Shown: positions 44,867 through 56,814, numbered from the stretch's first letter. The stretch: DNA of 64,000 bases from Achatina immaculata (GCA_009760885.1 CM019692.1:48894930-48958929); one strand, 5' to 3'. Numbers and translations are program-made. The notes: generated by a model from the letters alone, not told the origin.

Positions 44867-45264
44867 ATTATAAGAGAAAAATAAAACGTGATGACAAACA
44901 ATTCTCTCTAGACGCTGAGATCGATTTATGCACAGAACAAATAAGAGAAACTCGGTTTATTCGTGTCTTACTTCCAGCACCACTTTCCCTTCCACGAGAT
45001 TGTCACGTAGCAAGGAAAATAACTTAGTTTAAGCTTAGCAAATGCACATTTTTATATTTATCCGTAAAACTTCCACAGATTCTTGCACTCTCTCCTTTGT
45101 GTAGTTATGCGTGTCTTTCGCGGTAATTCTGTTCAGAAATGGGGCTGCAAGAATGCATAAATCAACTGCGTAATTTCGTTTTTTGTTATTTAGGATTGTT
45201 GGACTGCTTTCTCTTGTGTAACCAGTGACAAATTAACATTTGTTTATAATATTGTATAGATCAA
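44867..45264. other. Unassigned AT-rich stretch
   Basis: No gene, repeat or transposon end recognised. Confidence 0.45.
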
Positions 45265-46075
45265 TACTTCTTATATCCTTCCCGTGCCGCTAAATCACAT
45301 AGGGCCCGCATGGTAGTTCGCCAAGATTTCCTGTCTTCGGGAAGTTTTTCAATCACATCAAGGGATGTTATGCCCACTGAACTGGCCTCTCTTAACAATG
45401 TCCTCTTTAGAGTTTCGCGTGGTCGGCCTCTTTTTTTTTTCGGCTTGTTATGTTCCACTTGATAGCTCGTTTGGGGATCCTCTGATTGTTCCTTCTCATC
45501 ACATGACCGACATATATCTATCTTCTTTTTCTGATCACTCATGAGACAGGTTGTTGTTTGCACATCTGTCTTATCTCTGCATTGTTCTTGAATTCGTTCC
45601 ACTTTATACCTAATATTTTCATTAGGCATTTGTTTTCGAAAGAGTCTAGTTTATTGTCTATTTCTTTAGTTGTTTTCCAGCTTTCACATGCATAAATGAG
45701 GGTGTATTTGAATTGAATAATCTTAACTTGGTTTTTGTGCTTATAACTTTTGAATGCCATATTCTTTTTTCGAGATTCTTGAAGGTCAGTGATGCTTCTG
45801 CAATTCGAATTCTAACTTCCTTTCTGGTGTCACCATCCTGGTCTATGTAGCTGCCGAGATATGCAAAATGGCTTACTTCTTCAACAGCTGATCCTTCTAT
45901 GTATATTTGTCTTTCGTGGTTAATAAGAAGTTTCATTATTTTTGTTTCATCCTTGTTAATTTGAAGCCCTATTTTGTTAGCCAGTGAAGACAGGGTATCT
46001 GTTTTCTCTTGCACTGATTTCACATTGCACTGATAAGAGTTATGTCATCTGCAAAATCAAGATCTTCCAGTCTAT
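45265..46075 (-). mobile_element. Retroelement family D, fragment
   Basis: The minus strand reads QEKTDTLSSLANKIGLQINK, DETKIMKLLINHERQIYIEG and EVSHFAYLGSYIDQDGDTRK, then the family D 3' end with KRGRPRETLKR and REGYKKY. The catalytic FADD lies just before the break near 46040. Frameshifted. Confidence 0.78.
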
Positions 46076-46323
46076 GTATAATCTGGGTCTGTGATGAGTT
46101 GGTATATGTTTACCTGTTATATCTGTTCGGCCGTGTTCTGGTGGTGGATGAAGTTATGCGCGGTGGCTCGTGTTGTAGGTAGTGAAAGCTCAGCGTACAA
46201 CAACATCCAAACAAACGAACACTTCACGTCGACTCCAAGACTCAGGAACGACCTCTACATTGAAGAACAGGTCCAAGCAAAAGTCCAGTTCCAAAATCTT
46301 ACATGTCTCTCTCTCTCTAAAGG

Positions 46324-46393
46324 GCAGAATGTCAGACGGGCCTGCGAGCCCAATTCTTAACCCTTTTGAAATAAAGATCAATCAATCAATCAA

Positions 46394-46428
<35 letters not shown>

Positions 46429-46430
46429 GA
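46324..46430 (+). repeat. Terminal module H with (ATCA)n and (CT)n
   Basis: GTCAGACGGGCCTGCGAGC, CCAATTCTTAACCCTTTTG, AAATAAAG, then (ATCA)n and (CT)n. It is placed directly beside the retroelement family F end. Confidence 0.7.
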
Positions 46431-46745
46431 AACTTAAGTGCCTAAGGCATATGGGGCTTCCGCAAGGGTTTTCCACAAAATGCCTGTCCTTTGCCTTTTT
46501 TTGTCCCCTCTTGCTCAAGTGAGCCCTCTATTGCTCAACATCCTCTCTATTGTTCTTCTCCATGTTTCTTTTGGTCTACCCTTACTTCTGTTCCCCTGTG
46601 GTGTCCATCTTAGTGCTATTTTTGGTAGTGAGTTATCAGTCATTCGGAGCACACGTCCCAACCATCGCCAGCGTCTTTCCTCAATAATTGTTGTCAGTGG
46701 CTTCATCTGCATTTCTGCCAACAAGATGTTATTTCTCACATATAT
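46431..46745 (-). mobile_element. Retroelement family F, 3' end
   Basis: The minus strand reads TTIIEERRWRWLGRVLRMTD, NSLPKIALRWTPQGNRSKGR and PKETWRRTIERML. The window ends inside a second copy at 63795-64000 on the plus strand. Only the RT C-terminal part remains. Confidence 0.78.
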
Positions 46746-47816
46746 TGTCACCGTTCTTTTTTTTTCCTTTTCTTCTTTCGACATCAACTGTTCGAAATCA
46801 ACAATATGAACGAAAGGGGCAAGGAACAGCCGGACCGTAAACACTTGCTTTTCCAAAATAAACATCTCAACCTCTTTTCTTGGGTTACATAGGTTTTTTT
46901 TTTTAAAATTCGTCGAAGGATCGTTTACAACATGACGGAACGTGGTTCATTTACGTTAAAGAAGAACACCAAAGTTTCAAAGCTTATATTTCTTTTCCCA
47001 ATGTCCAGTCGTTTTTTTTTTTTTTGGGTGTTTGTTCGTTTATCGTGGGTCGTTGTCAGTGTCCAATTTCCAGCGTCCTTTTTCTACAGCGGTACGTCTC
47101 TAAGTCCCCGTAACTATCTAAGTGTATTCTCCAAGTCCTCTCGTCACTATTTGTTGCCTCTTTGTATTCCCTATTTATTTGACTATTTGGTGCTCATTCT
47201 GCGATTTCCGCCCATCGATTTGTCGTGTGCATTTCCTGCTCACCTTTCTCAGTCATATTGTCCATCATACTATCACAATGTACTCCATGTTTAATCACTT
47301 TCCCTTAGGATTCATAGAGACATATAGGGACCTTGTATACGAGACTTCCATATGTCCATCTTCTAGCAGTTACACAGATGTTCTCTCTACCAAGGTCTCC
47401 ACAAGAAAACCCCATCTTGTGACCAAGGTCAGTATCAACTCAGTCACGTGACCAAATAACCAACGTCCACATCGTCACGTGCTTGAGCGCGTGATGTAGT
47501 AAGACCTGAACAGTCGCGACACACTTGGGTAACTCATATACTGCTACGAGTTGAGACTGCATTTGACAATCTTATTGACACTTGAAAGCTGATCAGTTCA
47601 TGCATGTTCAGGTAACGCTGCTGATAACTCAAAGTGTAATAATATTAGCAACGATGATAAAGAGATTTTTAAAAGACGTTTCTGAAGCAAGCAGCTGGAT
47701 ATATCCTGCGTCGCTTGGGCAGATGACATAAAGGAAGTCTCTTGACCATTTTGCGTTGGACTCGATTAAGGACAAGATCCACATGTCTCAGAAATGCAAA
47801 GAAGGCTAGAAGGTGT
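46746..47816. other. Unassigned stretch
   Basis: T-rich runs near 47010-47030 and no recognisable gene. The plus-strand frame at 46932-47294 has no known motif. Confidence 0.45.
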
Positions 47817-47975
47817 GTAGGTTAAAGAACTTAGCCACAAACTGCTTTAGAATTTTTCTTTCACGGTTTGTAGGTTAAAGAACTTCGCCACAAACTGCTT
47901 TAGAATTTTTCTTTCACGGTTTGTAGGTTAAAGAACTTCGCCACAAACTGCTTTAGAATTTTTCTTTCAAGGTTT
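47817..47975. repeat. 53-bp tandem repeat, three copies
   Basis: Unit GTAGGTTAAAGAACTT(A/C)GCC then ACAAACTGCTTTAGAATTTTTCTTTCACGGTTT. Confidence 0.93.
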
Positions 47976-48198
47976 GGCAACAAAGGACCGGCAGTACCGC
48001 TGCCAGAAAGTTGCAGGAGAATCTGGCCAGACTCAGGTACACTGTATTAGAAACAGAGATTCTCAACGAGAAGGTAGACAACTCCCTTGGAGGAGCTTCA
48101 AGTCCTAAATCTTTATTTATTTTATTTGGTACACTGTGTTAGAGGAAAGTATGGATGTTTGTGTTGATAAAAGGTAAGGCTATCGAGACACCCGGGGG

Positions 48199-48412
48199 AT
48201 GTGGTGTTAGTGGCCATATTTTCCTTGATCTGTCGGCACACTAGAAAGTGATGTGATCATATCACGCCCGGTCGCCTTTTCTTCCTCAACTCCAGAAGAG
48301 GCTAGGTATCCAGTTTTACAGCTGAGTAACCGCAGCACCTCCAGCTGAATTCGAACTACCGACCTGCTCCATCAGAGACTAGACCACTAACCACTTGGCC
48401 TCTCAGGCTCAA
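48199..48412 (-). mobile_element. Diverged tRNA-derived SINE
   Basis: On the minus strand the head reads GAGAGGCCAAGTGGTTAGTG with a B-box-like GTAGTTCGAATTC. The body shares GGCGTGATAT, CACTTTCTA and CTAACACCACATCCCCC with the 30.3-kb copy. The 3' end lies near 48199. Confidence 0.65.
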
Positions 48413-48481
48413 TATTTATGTAGACTTCCAATGAAAAGCTTGATCTTGTGTGGTTTATGGTGGCGATATGTAGTTTGTGTG

Positions 48482-48513
<32 letters not shown>

Positions 48514-48735
48514 GTCAAACCTCACTAGGGGCACAGGTCGCGGATAAAGTCTCTCCTGTCATTCCTGCTTCTTGGATTTGTTCTCTGTTTCCCTCCATGT
48601 TTATATCCCTTGTCTCTGAGCACTCTCACAATGTCCCTTCTCTGAGTTGTTCTGGCCCTTCCCTGATTTATATTTCACAGTGGGTCCCATGTCAGCGTCT
48701 GCCTAGTTATGCTGGTGACTGGTTGTCTTAGTGTA
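48482..48735 (-). mobile_element. Retroelement family A-like 3' fragment with (GAT)n tail
   Basis: (CATCAT)n, then CACAGGTCGCGGATAAAG..., similar to the family A 3' UTR but diverged; the (GAT)n tail is on the minus strand. Confidence 0.62.
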
Positions 48736-49180
48736 CAGTTGCTAGTAACTAAAGTTTGAACACGTGGCAACATATAAGTATACAATTTTCAAAAGCAGCA
48801 CGTTTACTTGTAAATATTGGCACTGTATATGTTTGTGACGCGAGGGAGAATATACCATATCATTATTAGCGGAGGCCAGACTGTACTTAAAAACAGATTA
48901 TACAGCGCTGTAAACCTGTGCTCCTAGCAGCTGCGATGCAGCACAGCGAAATGATTGTTTTCGTGGACCTTTTAATGACACTAAGGGATTCATATAACAG
49001 GTTAAAGCAATCTGTAGAAAAGTTTTGGCGAAGCTGTAGAACACATCGCCGGAGCTGACACTCGAGCGTGCCTTGTGGCCTACTTCTGAGTCTGCAATCA
49101 GGAGAGAAATTTTGTTAAGTCGGTTCAAAAAACTATATACTATCCTCCCTTTGATTACCATTCTGTTCCGTCAGCAAGTA
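48736..49180. other. Unassigned stretch
   Basis: No recognisable gene. A minus-strand frame (48898-49161) lacks any known motif. Confidence 0.45.
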
Positions 49181-49465
49181 TTTCTAAGCTAGAGAGTATT
49201 TCTGAATCAGGAAGTATTTCTAAGTCAGGAAGCATATTTCTAAGTCTTGAAGTATGACCATTTCTGAAACAGGAAGTATTTTTTTTACGTCGAAGGTATT
49301 TCTAAGTCAGGAAATATGTCTATTTCTAAGCCCTGAAGTATGATTATCTCTAAGCCAGGAAGTATGTCTCAGTCTAAAATATTTCTAAGAAAGTACGTCT
49401 ATTTCTAAGTTAGAAAGTATTTCTAAGCGGAAAGTATGTCTATTTCTAAGTCAGAAAGTATTTTT
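49181..49465. repeat. Degenerate array of TATTTCTAAG words
   Basis: The motif AAGTATTTCTAAGTCAGGA and relatives recur with irregular spacing, about ten times. Confidence 0.7.
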
Positions 49466-49911
49466 ATAGCAACAGGCAGCAAGGACGACGGAAACTAAGA
49501 GCGGATGACAAGCGAATAGCAAATATTGCACGGCCGACTTTTACGGCGAAAGAGGCCATGAGACGGATTAAAACTGGGATATAATGAGATACAAAGTCAT
49601 TCATGGGAAATTTCTGCCTAGCCACGGAGATTTCGGAGAAGTGATGAAAAGACTTCTCCTCGGGGGGAGAGATTTTATGTCTGCGCTTCGTCTCAGGCAG
49701 AAATGAAGTCAAGACTTGAAGACAGAAGACGCAAGCAGCGAAAAGAGACCGCATCTTTCAACACAAACATGGTTTATTGTTAGCACAGCCAATTATGCCA
49801 AGTCAAATATTGACATAATCTTCAAAGAAGCTGCTTAGAGACGTAGTGCTTTCTAATATTTTTAATCAAGGGTAATGTTAGCTGGGAGTTCTATTACAAA
49901 ACAAATTAGAC
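49466..49911. other. Unassigned stretch
   Basis: Nothing recognisable. A minus-strand frame (49464-49754) is uncharacterised. Confidence 0.4.
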
Positions 49912-50655
49912 GCATTTGAAAACAAATGTATAAGGAACAAATATCATGTATGCAAAGGAACGAATTCAAGACCAGCGCAGAGATAAGGAAGACGAGCATG
50001 CAACAACCTGTCTCATCAGTGAAGAATAAAAGGATGAACATATATCGGCCATGTGATGAGAAGAAACAATTAGAGAATCCCAAAGCAAGACAGATGATGC
50101 AAACATTCATGAACTACTGCTTGAGGAGGGTTTTAAACATTAAATGGTAGGACAAAATCAGGAACCAGGAGGTCTGGGAAAGGGCAGGACAAGAACCTAT
50201 GAACCTACAAATCATATCTAGGAAGTGGAGGTGGATTGGCCACACTCTGAGAAAACCCAACACCAGCATAGCAAGACAGGCACTGACATGGAATCCTCAA
50301 GGAAATTGAAAACGATGAAGATCTAAACTTATTTGGAGAAGAGAAATTATGACAGTGCTCAGAGACAAGGGATACACATAGAAGGAAGCAGAGAATAATT
50401 CAGAGATAACTAGAGAGCCTTTATCCGTCGCCTGTGCTCTCAAGCGAGTGAAAATGATGATGATGATATGATGATGATGATGATGATTTAAGCAAGCTAT
50501 CAAATGGGACACAACAGGACAAAGAAAAAGAGGTCGACCACGTGAAACTCTAAAGAGAATATTGCTGAGAGAGACTAAATTAGTGGGCATAAGATCCCTT
50601 GAAGAGGTTGAAAAACTCGCCGAAAACAGAAAAAACATGGCGAACTACAATGTTT
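49912..50655 (+). mobile_element. Retroelement family D, interrupted by a family A copy
   Basis: The left part (49912-50089) resembles the family D block before the GHLM/RPR region. The right part (50490-50655) resumes with QAIKW-like and GRPRETLKR-like sequence and ends near 50655 as in 24050. The two parts are separated by 50090-50489, a complete nested insertion. Confidence 0.78.
50090..50489 (+). mobile_element. Retroelement family A, 400-bp copy nested in family D
   Basis: Encodes FMNYCLRRVLNIKW...GQEVWERAGQ-like sequence, WRWIGHTL and a (GAT)n tail at about 50453-50487. AAGCAAG occurs at 50083-50089 and 50490-50496, a 7-bp target duplication. The copy is 5'-truncated. Confidence 0.82.
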
Positions 50656-50727
50656 AAAGGCACGGGTAGGATGTAAGATGGAAGAGTGTTAGCTGTATTT
50701 CCATCTTCTCCGAATGAGGTCAGCACA

Positions 50728-50728
50728 G

Positions 50729-50799
<71 letters not shown>
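50728..50799. repeat. (ATC)n microsatellite at the family C tail
   Basis: About 24 ATC units directly before the family C 3' end (GTGCCGTGCCGACTGGCG). It is the expanded (GAT)n 3' tail on the minus strand. Confidence 0.95.
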
Positions 50800-50800
<1 letters not shown>

Positions 50801-51005
50801 GGTGCCGTGCCGACTGGCGTTGGCTATTATGCTTCTCCAGAGTACACGATCCTTCATGCAGGCCATCAGCTCAGTTGGTGATCTCCTCTCACACCATCCT
50901 GTCAGACTGTCCAGTATCATTTCTCTTGGTCTTCCTCTTGATCTTCTTCCCTCTATTTTTCCTGTTGTTATAATATTTTCAATGCCCCCTCTTCTCATTG
51001 CAGCA
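50800..51005 (-). mobile_element. Retroelement family C, short 3' fragment
   Basis: The minus strand reads AAMRRGGIENIITTGKIEG, SRGRPREMILDSLTGW and ANASRHGT. It is nearly identical to the copy at 43.7 kb, so the two are recent relatives. Confidence 0.82.
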
Positions 51006-51739
51006 TACATGGTTTAAAAAGCACGTCTTATCACTTCAGCACCGAGTTACAGAACGAAACTTTCCTTACCTGTCAAACTGGCAGAAATCTCTTACCAAGT
51101 TATAATTATCGCTCTAGCCAGATATTCAACAACAGAAAAGTATACGCTGAAACCAAGTACCAGGCCCTACTAAGTTAAGAAACAAATCCTAAAAGCGAAC
51201 AACAGACGTTCGTGAAATCGAAGACGCGATAAACATCTTAAGAAACTGTTTAAAAGAAGAAAAAAACATTGACAAGATAACCATGTTAAAATGTCATAAC
51301 CCCTGTGTTATTAAAAATAATACATGGTTTTATCTGTACACGGAATACTTCACCACGCGCACTCACAGACTCAGCTTCTTGCAAGTCACACCTGAGTGCT
51401 TCCTCCCCCCCCCCCCCAATCATTGTTTCTGCTCTCGTACGTTCTGTATCATTAATGAGAATTTATATTTTCTCTTCTATCTCCTTGTCCTTCACGTCTT
51501 GCATATGATAAACTTTGGATCTGAAACCTTACAAATGTGCGCTCGTCAATTAATAAGTTTTACACACTTTTGTTTTAAATAGTCTTAACATTTTGTTATC
51601 ACAGTTTACTGCGGTGTCTTTGTGTATATCTGTCTGTATATTTACTTTTATACACACTTGTACCAAGAAACTATTCATGTATCTGTTATATCTGGCTCGA
51701 AACGAATGTTAATTCAGAGCCCGATGTACCTAAATTTCA
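51006..51739. other. Unassigned stretch
   Basis: No gene recognised; a C run near 51405-51417. Confidence 0.45.
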
Positions 51740-52010
51740 CTTGCAGTGTGAGATATACAGTAAATAGCTTGCAGCGTGAGACGTACAGTAAATAGCTTGC
51801 AGTGTGAGACGTACAGTAAATAGCTTGCAGCGTGAGACGTACAGTAAATAGCTTGCAGCGTGAGACGTACAGTAAATAGCTTGCAGCGTGAGACGTACAG
51901 TAAACAGCTTGCAGCGTGAGACGTACAGTAAACAGCTTGCAGCGTGAGACGTACAGTAAACAGCTTGCAGCGTGAGACGTACAGTAAACAGCTTGCAGCG
52001 TGAGACGTAA
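51740..52010. repeat. 28-bp minisatellite, about 9.6 copies
   Basis: Unit GCTTGCAGCGTGAGACGTAC then AGTAAATA (later AGTAAACA). The A-to-C change in the last part marks two blocks. Minus-strand frames are artefacts. Confidence 0.95.
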
Positions 52011-52958
52011 ACTGAAATCACACAAACGTCCGACTGCCGTAGAAGTCATTGAAAATAAAACTGTTAGTAAAACTGAACATTGGATTTTTTTTGGTCAGAT
52101 TAAAAAAAAAGATAAACAAACAATGGCTGAATAAAGCAACTAAAGCCCGACATAAAGCAGACAAGTTCTTGATAGCAGACAGAAGATTTGAAAATGGATA
52201 GGGCTGGATACTCGTTACAAATCTCGCTTTCCGAAGGGGTTATGTTCAGACGGTCGCGTCGGAAAGCGAAAAGGACGTAAAGCGAATTTCATAGGGCGAG
52301 CATATAGTACTTTAGACAGGGGTGCTCTAAAACATAAAAATAAACTAAAATGACCATATAATTTGTGCATAAACTTTAGAATAAGTAGTCTAACATTAAA
52401 GAAGTACAATATACTCTAAAAATAGTTATAAATTCACAGTGAAAAGTCCTAATATTTCAATGGACCGGTGGTAAAAAAAAAATGGAATAGTCGTAAAGTG
52501 AGACTCGGGAAAGTAGAGCCAATATGTACATAATCAATATATGAACTATTCAATTGTTATTACTATGTGGCCGAAACATGCCAAGTTCGAATATTCATAT
52601 TCGAAAGGAACTTCCTAAAATGTAGAATATAAAATTTCTAACAACAACTGTAGCATCAATTTTACATTCACATTTCAGAGAGTGATCTTTACCCCTGGAA
52701 TCTATTGTTTGTATTCGAATTAATATTCCAGCCAGAAAATCAGACACTCGTATTTAGTCGAACACGTAACTTTATTTTATACGTAGTCGTCACCTGCTCT
52801 TTGCGTGATAAGTAACCCGCGATGTGAAGAAAAATACGAGTAAAAGAGTTACAAGATAGAAATTCGTAAATTTGAATTCATGAATTTCCCTTCCGCACGT
52901 CTGTATGAGCCTGGCATGAAGTCATCTCTCTGTGAGCCATTTCCTCGTCACACGCTCG
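52011..52958. other. Unassigned AT-rich stretch
   Basis: No coding or transposon feature recognised. Confidence 0.45.
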
Positions 52959-53250
52959 GTCAATCACTGGTTGCTGTCACGGTCAAAGTCAGTCACTGGT
53001 TGCTGTCACGGTCAAAGTCAGTCACTGGTTGCTGTCACGGTCAAAGTCAATCACTGGTTGCTGTCACGGTCAAAGTCAATCACTGGTTGCTGTCACGGTC
53101 AAAGTCAATCACTGGTTGCTGTCACGGTCAAAGTCAATCACTGGTTGCTGTCACGGTCAAAGTCAATCACTGGTTGCTGTCACGGTCAAAGTCAATCACT
53201 GGTTGCTGTCACGGTCAAAGTCAATCACTGGTTGCTGTCACGGTCAAAGT
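52959..53250. repeat. 29-bp minisatellite, 10 copies
   Basis: Unit GTCAATCACTGGTTGCTGTC then ACGGTCAAA, with a G variant (GTCAGTCAC) in two units. Frames are artefacts. Confidence 0.96.
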
Positions 53251-53384
53251 AGTATGTACGCTGACGGTCATATTATGTATGTAGTTTCCTTTATGTTATA
53301 GAATGAAAATGGTTGATTTAGTAGCCAAGGAAAATAAATCCTACACTCACTCATCTAGTTTTGATCATTTACGTATGTGAATAT

Positions 53385-53812
53385 ACTCTCTCTCTCTCTT
53401 TCTCTCCTTCTCTCATTCTTTCTCTCTCTCCTTCTCCCCCTCTCTCTTTCTTTCTCTCCCTCTCTCTTTCTCTCTCTCTTCTTCCCCTCTCATTCTTTCT
53501 CTCCCTCTCTGTTATTCTCTCCCTATCTCTCTTTCTCTCCTTCTCCATTCTCCCTCTCTCTGTTACTCTCTCCCTCTCTCTCTCTCTTTCTCTATCTTTT
53601 CTTCCCCTCTCATTCTTTCTCTTCCTCTCCTTCTCCCCTCTCCCTCTCTCTATTATTCTCTCCCTCTCTCTCTTTCTCTCCTTCTCCATTCTCCCTCTCT
53701 CTATTACTCTCTCTCTCTTTCTCTCTCTTTTCTTCTCCCTCTGTCTCTTCCCCTGCCCTCCTCATTCTCTCTCTCTCCTTCACACCCCTCTCTTTCTCTC
53801 TCTCTCAATTTA
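53385..53812. repeat. (CT)n-rich pyrimidine tract of about 430 bp
   Basis: CTCTCT, TTCTCTC, CCCTCTC and CCATTC words with a loose higher-order period. Both-strand frames are artefacts. Confidence 0.96.
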
Positions 53813-53974
53813 CTGTAATATCTTTTTTATAAATACATTATTCCTTTTGTGTGGTAATTATCCTTTTTAATGTTTAATCTATATACTTTTCAAACGAAAT
53901 TGTATTATAGGCATGTATATTGTTGAAGACGTAAAATGTATAGGGTTAGCTCATTTCTGTAGCTGTCAGCATCC

Positions 53975-54115
53975 ACGGAGTATCCCGGTGGTGTAGCGGT
54001 TAGTGCACTCCCCTTCGATCAGAATGTCCCTGGTTAGGTTCTGGGCTCGAGCTGAATTTTGCTTCGGATCGACAGACACCGGGGGTCAACCCAACCTAAA
54101 AAATAAACTGATACT
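53975..54115 (+). mobile_element. tRNA-like SINE head of another type
   Basis: TCCCGGTGGTGTAGCGGTTAG with TCCCTGGTTAGGTTCTGGGC resembles A and B boxes of a tRNA-derived promoter, followed by ACCGGGGGTCAACCCAACCT. It differs from the family at 42.55 kb. The 3' end is unclear. Confidence 0.5.
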
Positions 54116-54167
54116 TGGAGGTTTCTCTTGGAAAACACACACTGCGAGGAGGCATCTCCTCTTCAAA

Positions 54168-54214
54168 TGCTGGGGGGTGGGGTGGGGTGGGGGGTGGGGG
54201 TTGGGGGGGGGCTA
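54168..54214 (+). other. G-rich run that could form a G-quadruplex
   Basis: Several runs of four or more G, separated by single T or short spacers, on the plus strand. Structure is an inference only. Confidence 0.4.
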
Positions 54215-54329
54215 CAAATGTGAAGGCAATAACACTTCACAGCCCTACATCATCAAATGCTATAGGGCATAGATTTGGTAACAACAGACCAAAAGGGCCT
54301 TCGGATACAAGGGGATATATATATATATA

Positions 54330-54955
54330 TCATCATCATCAGGTGCCGTGACGACTGGCGTTCGCTATTCGCTATTATGCTTCTCCAGAGTACACGATCT
54401 TTCATGCAGGCCATCAGCTCAGTTGGTGATCTCCTCTCACACAATCCCGTCAGACTGTCCAGTATTCTCTTGGTCCTTCTCTTGATCTTCTTCCTTCTAT
54501 CTTTACTGTTGTTATAATATTTTCAATGTCCCCTCTTCTCATTGCATGTCCTATGAAAGTACACTGTCCCTCTTTTATCTTTTTGACAAGGTTTTTTGTC
54601 TCTCCAGCTCTTCTCATACATTCTTCATTAGTTATTTTTGCTGTCCAGGGGATTCGCAACATTCTTCTAATAAACTACATTTCTGCTGCTTGCACTGATT
54701 TTTGTGCAGACCTGCCCATTGACCATGATTCACTTCCATATAACAAGATAGTTTCAATATAGCATTTTAGGACTCGTTTTCTAACATTCATTGATAAGGA
54801 TGTGTTGGCTAATATGTTTCTCATTCTCTGAAATGCAGTCTTTGCTTGGCCTATTCTGTTCCTAATTTCTGTTCTGCATTTCCCATCTGAAGTCATTACT
54901 GCTCCAAGGTAATTAAATTTCTGTATCTGCTTTAGAATAGTTCAGTTTAGTTTTA
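54330..54955 (-). mobile_element. Retroelement family C, longest copy
   Basis: The minus strand reads TSDGKCRTEIRNRIGQAKTA, KRVLKCYIETILLYGSES, MLRIPWTAKITNEECMRR, CTFIGHAMRRGDIENI and SIIANSERQSS (frameshifted). A short (TGA)n tail lies at 54330-54342. RT catalytic part missing. Confidence 0.82.
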
Positions 54956-54958
54956 TAT

Positions 54959-55006
<48 letters not shown>

Positions 55007-55007
<1 letters not shown>

Positions 55008-56492
55008 TGTTAAAAAAAGAAACACAACAAATACGATGTTGCGATTTAAACTGAAGTTTGCTGATCAGACAATGGCAAATTGCCTGAAACGTTCACTCGG
55101 ACATCAGCTTCAAGTGCTGACCTGAATTGTACTCAGTAGATGATTCAGAAAAGCGACACTAGTCAAAACAGCATTTTTGACAATAACTCATGACAGGTTC
55201 ACGAGAATCCTGTGAAACTTACTGAACACAAAACTCACTGATCATGTTATCGAATGCCTATAAAACATTGACGCTTCTCGAATCAGTTCATTTGAAAATT
55301 CAATGCGCAATATGGCTCATCTTACTACAGAACAACGGACTCATCATTATTGGATGTTTACAGACTGGATAGTCACGAAGTGTAATGGCCAGACAATTTA
55401 ATGCGGGTAGAAGCACCATTAGTCGCTTTTGAGACGATTTCAAGAAACTGGCTCAGTTGCAGACCGACCGCAGTGGAAGACAGTCACAACTCCTGCCGAA
55501 GACCGCTTCATACGGCTGCGTCAACTCAGGAATCGATTTGCGCCTGCGTCCTCAACAGTCCAGTCAATGACAGCAGCTCGTCGAATTTTAGATCAAACGG
55601 CCAGGAACCGGCTGCACGACGCTGGTCTTTGGATTAGAAGACCCTACAGAGGTCATATTCTTACGCTGCGGAATCGCCAGAACAACTGCAGTGGGCGAAC
55701 CAGCATCGTCAATGGACCGTTGCGAATGATTGGAGAAGGGTTTGGTTTAGTGATGAATCATTCTTTCTGCTCCAGCGACACGATAGGTGGAGAAGAGTTT
55801 ACCACAGAATCCGTGAGCGCTACACCCAGAACTGCGTGGATGAGGTTCCTCTACATGGTGGTGGAGGTGTGCTGGTGTGGAGGACAATAAACTTCATGGG
55901 AAGAAGTGACATGGTGCAAATTGAAGGACGCCTGAATGCCCAATGATATGTCGCTGAAATTCTTCGTAATCACGTCCTTCCACTTCTGGCTGCACCAGGG
56001 TCGATTTTTCAGCAGGATAACGCTTGCCCTAATGTAGCACAACTCACTACCCAGTTCCTTGCTGACAACAACGTCCAGACCATTCCATAGCCGTCCATGT
56101 CATCAGACATGAACCCAATAGAACATTTATGAGATGAACTCAACAGACAGTTCACCAGAGAGACGTGGCGCCAACCAATCTCCGACAGTTGTCTCTTGCA
56201 CTGCGGGAAGAATGGGCAGCCATCCCAAAACAACAGATCCAACCGCTAATCGGATCCATGTCAAGGAGATGTCATTCTCTGATACAGCCCAGAGGAGGCC
56301 ATACACCTTACTGAAACGGAGGCTTCAGTCGCAAAGAATAAAAGTCCAAACCAGATTTAATGAACATCATTTCATTGTTAAAGTCTTAACGTTTCTTTAT
56401 GCCAAGATTGAAACATTAATTCCATAAACTAAAATTTCGATACAAGTTTGAAATTTTGGTGTCCATTACGACTACAGTAGTGTTGCATTTCT
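55007..56492 (+). mobile_element. Tc1-like transposon between TA tracts
   Basis: Lies between (TA)n at 54962-55005 and (TA)n at 56493-56512. The ends carry an imperfect inverted sequence (AAAGAAACACAACA near the left, and the complement of AAAGAAATGCAACA near the right). About 1.49 kb, near Tc1 size. The TA target preference fits the family. Confidence 0.72.
55385..56270 (+). pseudogene. Tc1-like transposase pseudogene
   Basis: The N-terminal block reads MARQFNAGRSTISRLL*RFQ, a paired-like helix-turn-helix with a stop. Then come DQTARNRLHDAGLWIRRPYR, WFSDESFFLLQ (first Asp), HGGGGVLVW, IFQQDNACPNVA (second Asp) and SDMNPIEHL*DEL (Glu). DD34E residues are all visible, but stops and frameshifts disrupt the frame at least five times. 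Confidence 0.8.
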
Positions 56493-56512
56493 TTATATAT
56501 ATATATATATAA

Positions 56513-56775
56513 TGTCGGAATATAAAATTAAGCATAAAAAGAAGGGAAAGGAAGCCAAGAGCAGTAAATGCCTTTGAAATCTCGTTAGAAAGACGTCTCC
56601 GAGACCAGAGATTCGATTTATCGAGGTTTACGTGGTTATGTCCCGCTGTGTACACAGCATCAGTCTGGAGTTGATTGTCTAGTGCCAGTTTCACTTTCGA
56701 TCAATTTCATTTGTAAGAAACTAGAGAAATAGGAATTTTGCCAAAGAAATGAAAAAAACTGAGAAAAGACTGAGA

Positions 56776-56814
<39 letters not shown>

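Noticed and set aside
46091..46360. A plus-strand protein with a hydrophobic start (MMSWYMFTCYICSAV)
   Set aside because: It runs into terminal module H and the simple repeat; no splice sites in frame are seen.
51283..51582. A small secreted protein frame
   Set aside because: No signal peptide motif or splice signals; includes a C run.
53975..54060. A functional tRNA gene
   Set aside because: Only the box-like sequences fit; no cloverleaf, and the sequence continues into SINE-like DNA.
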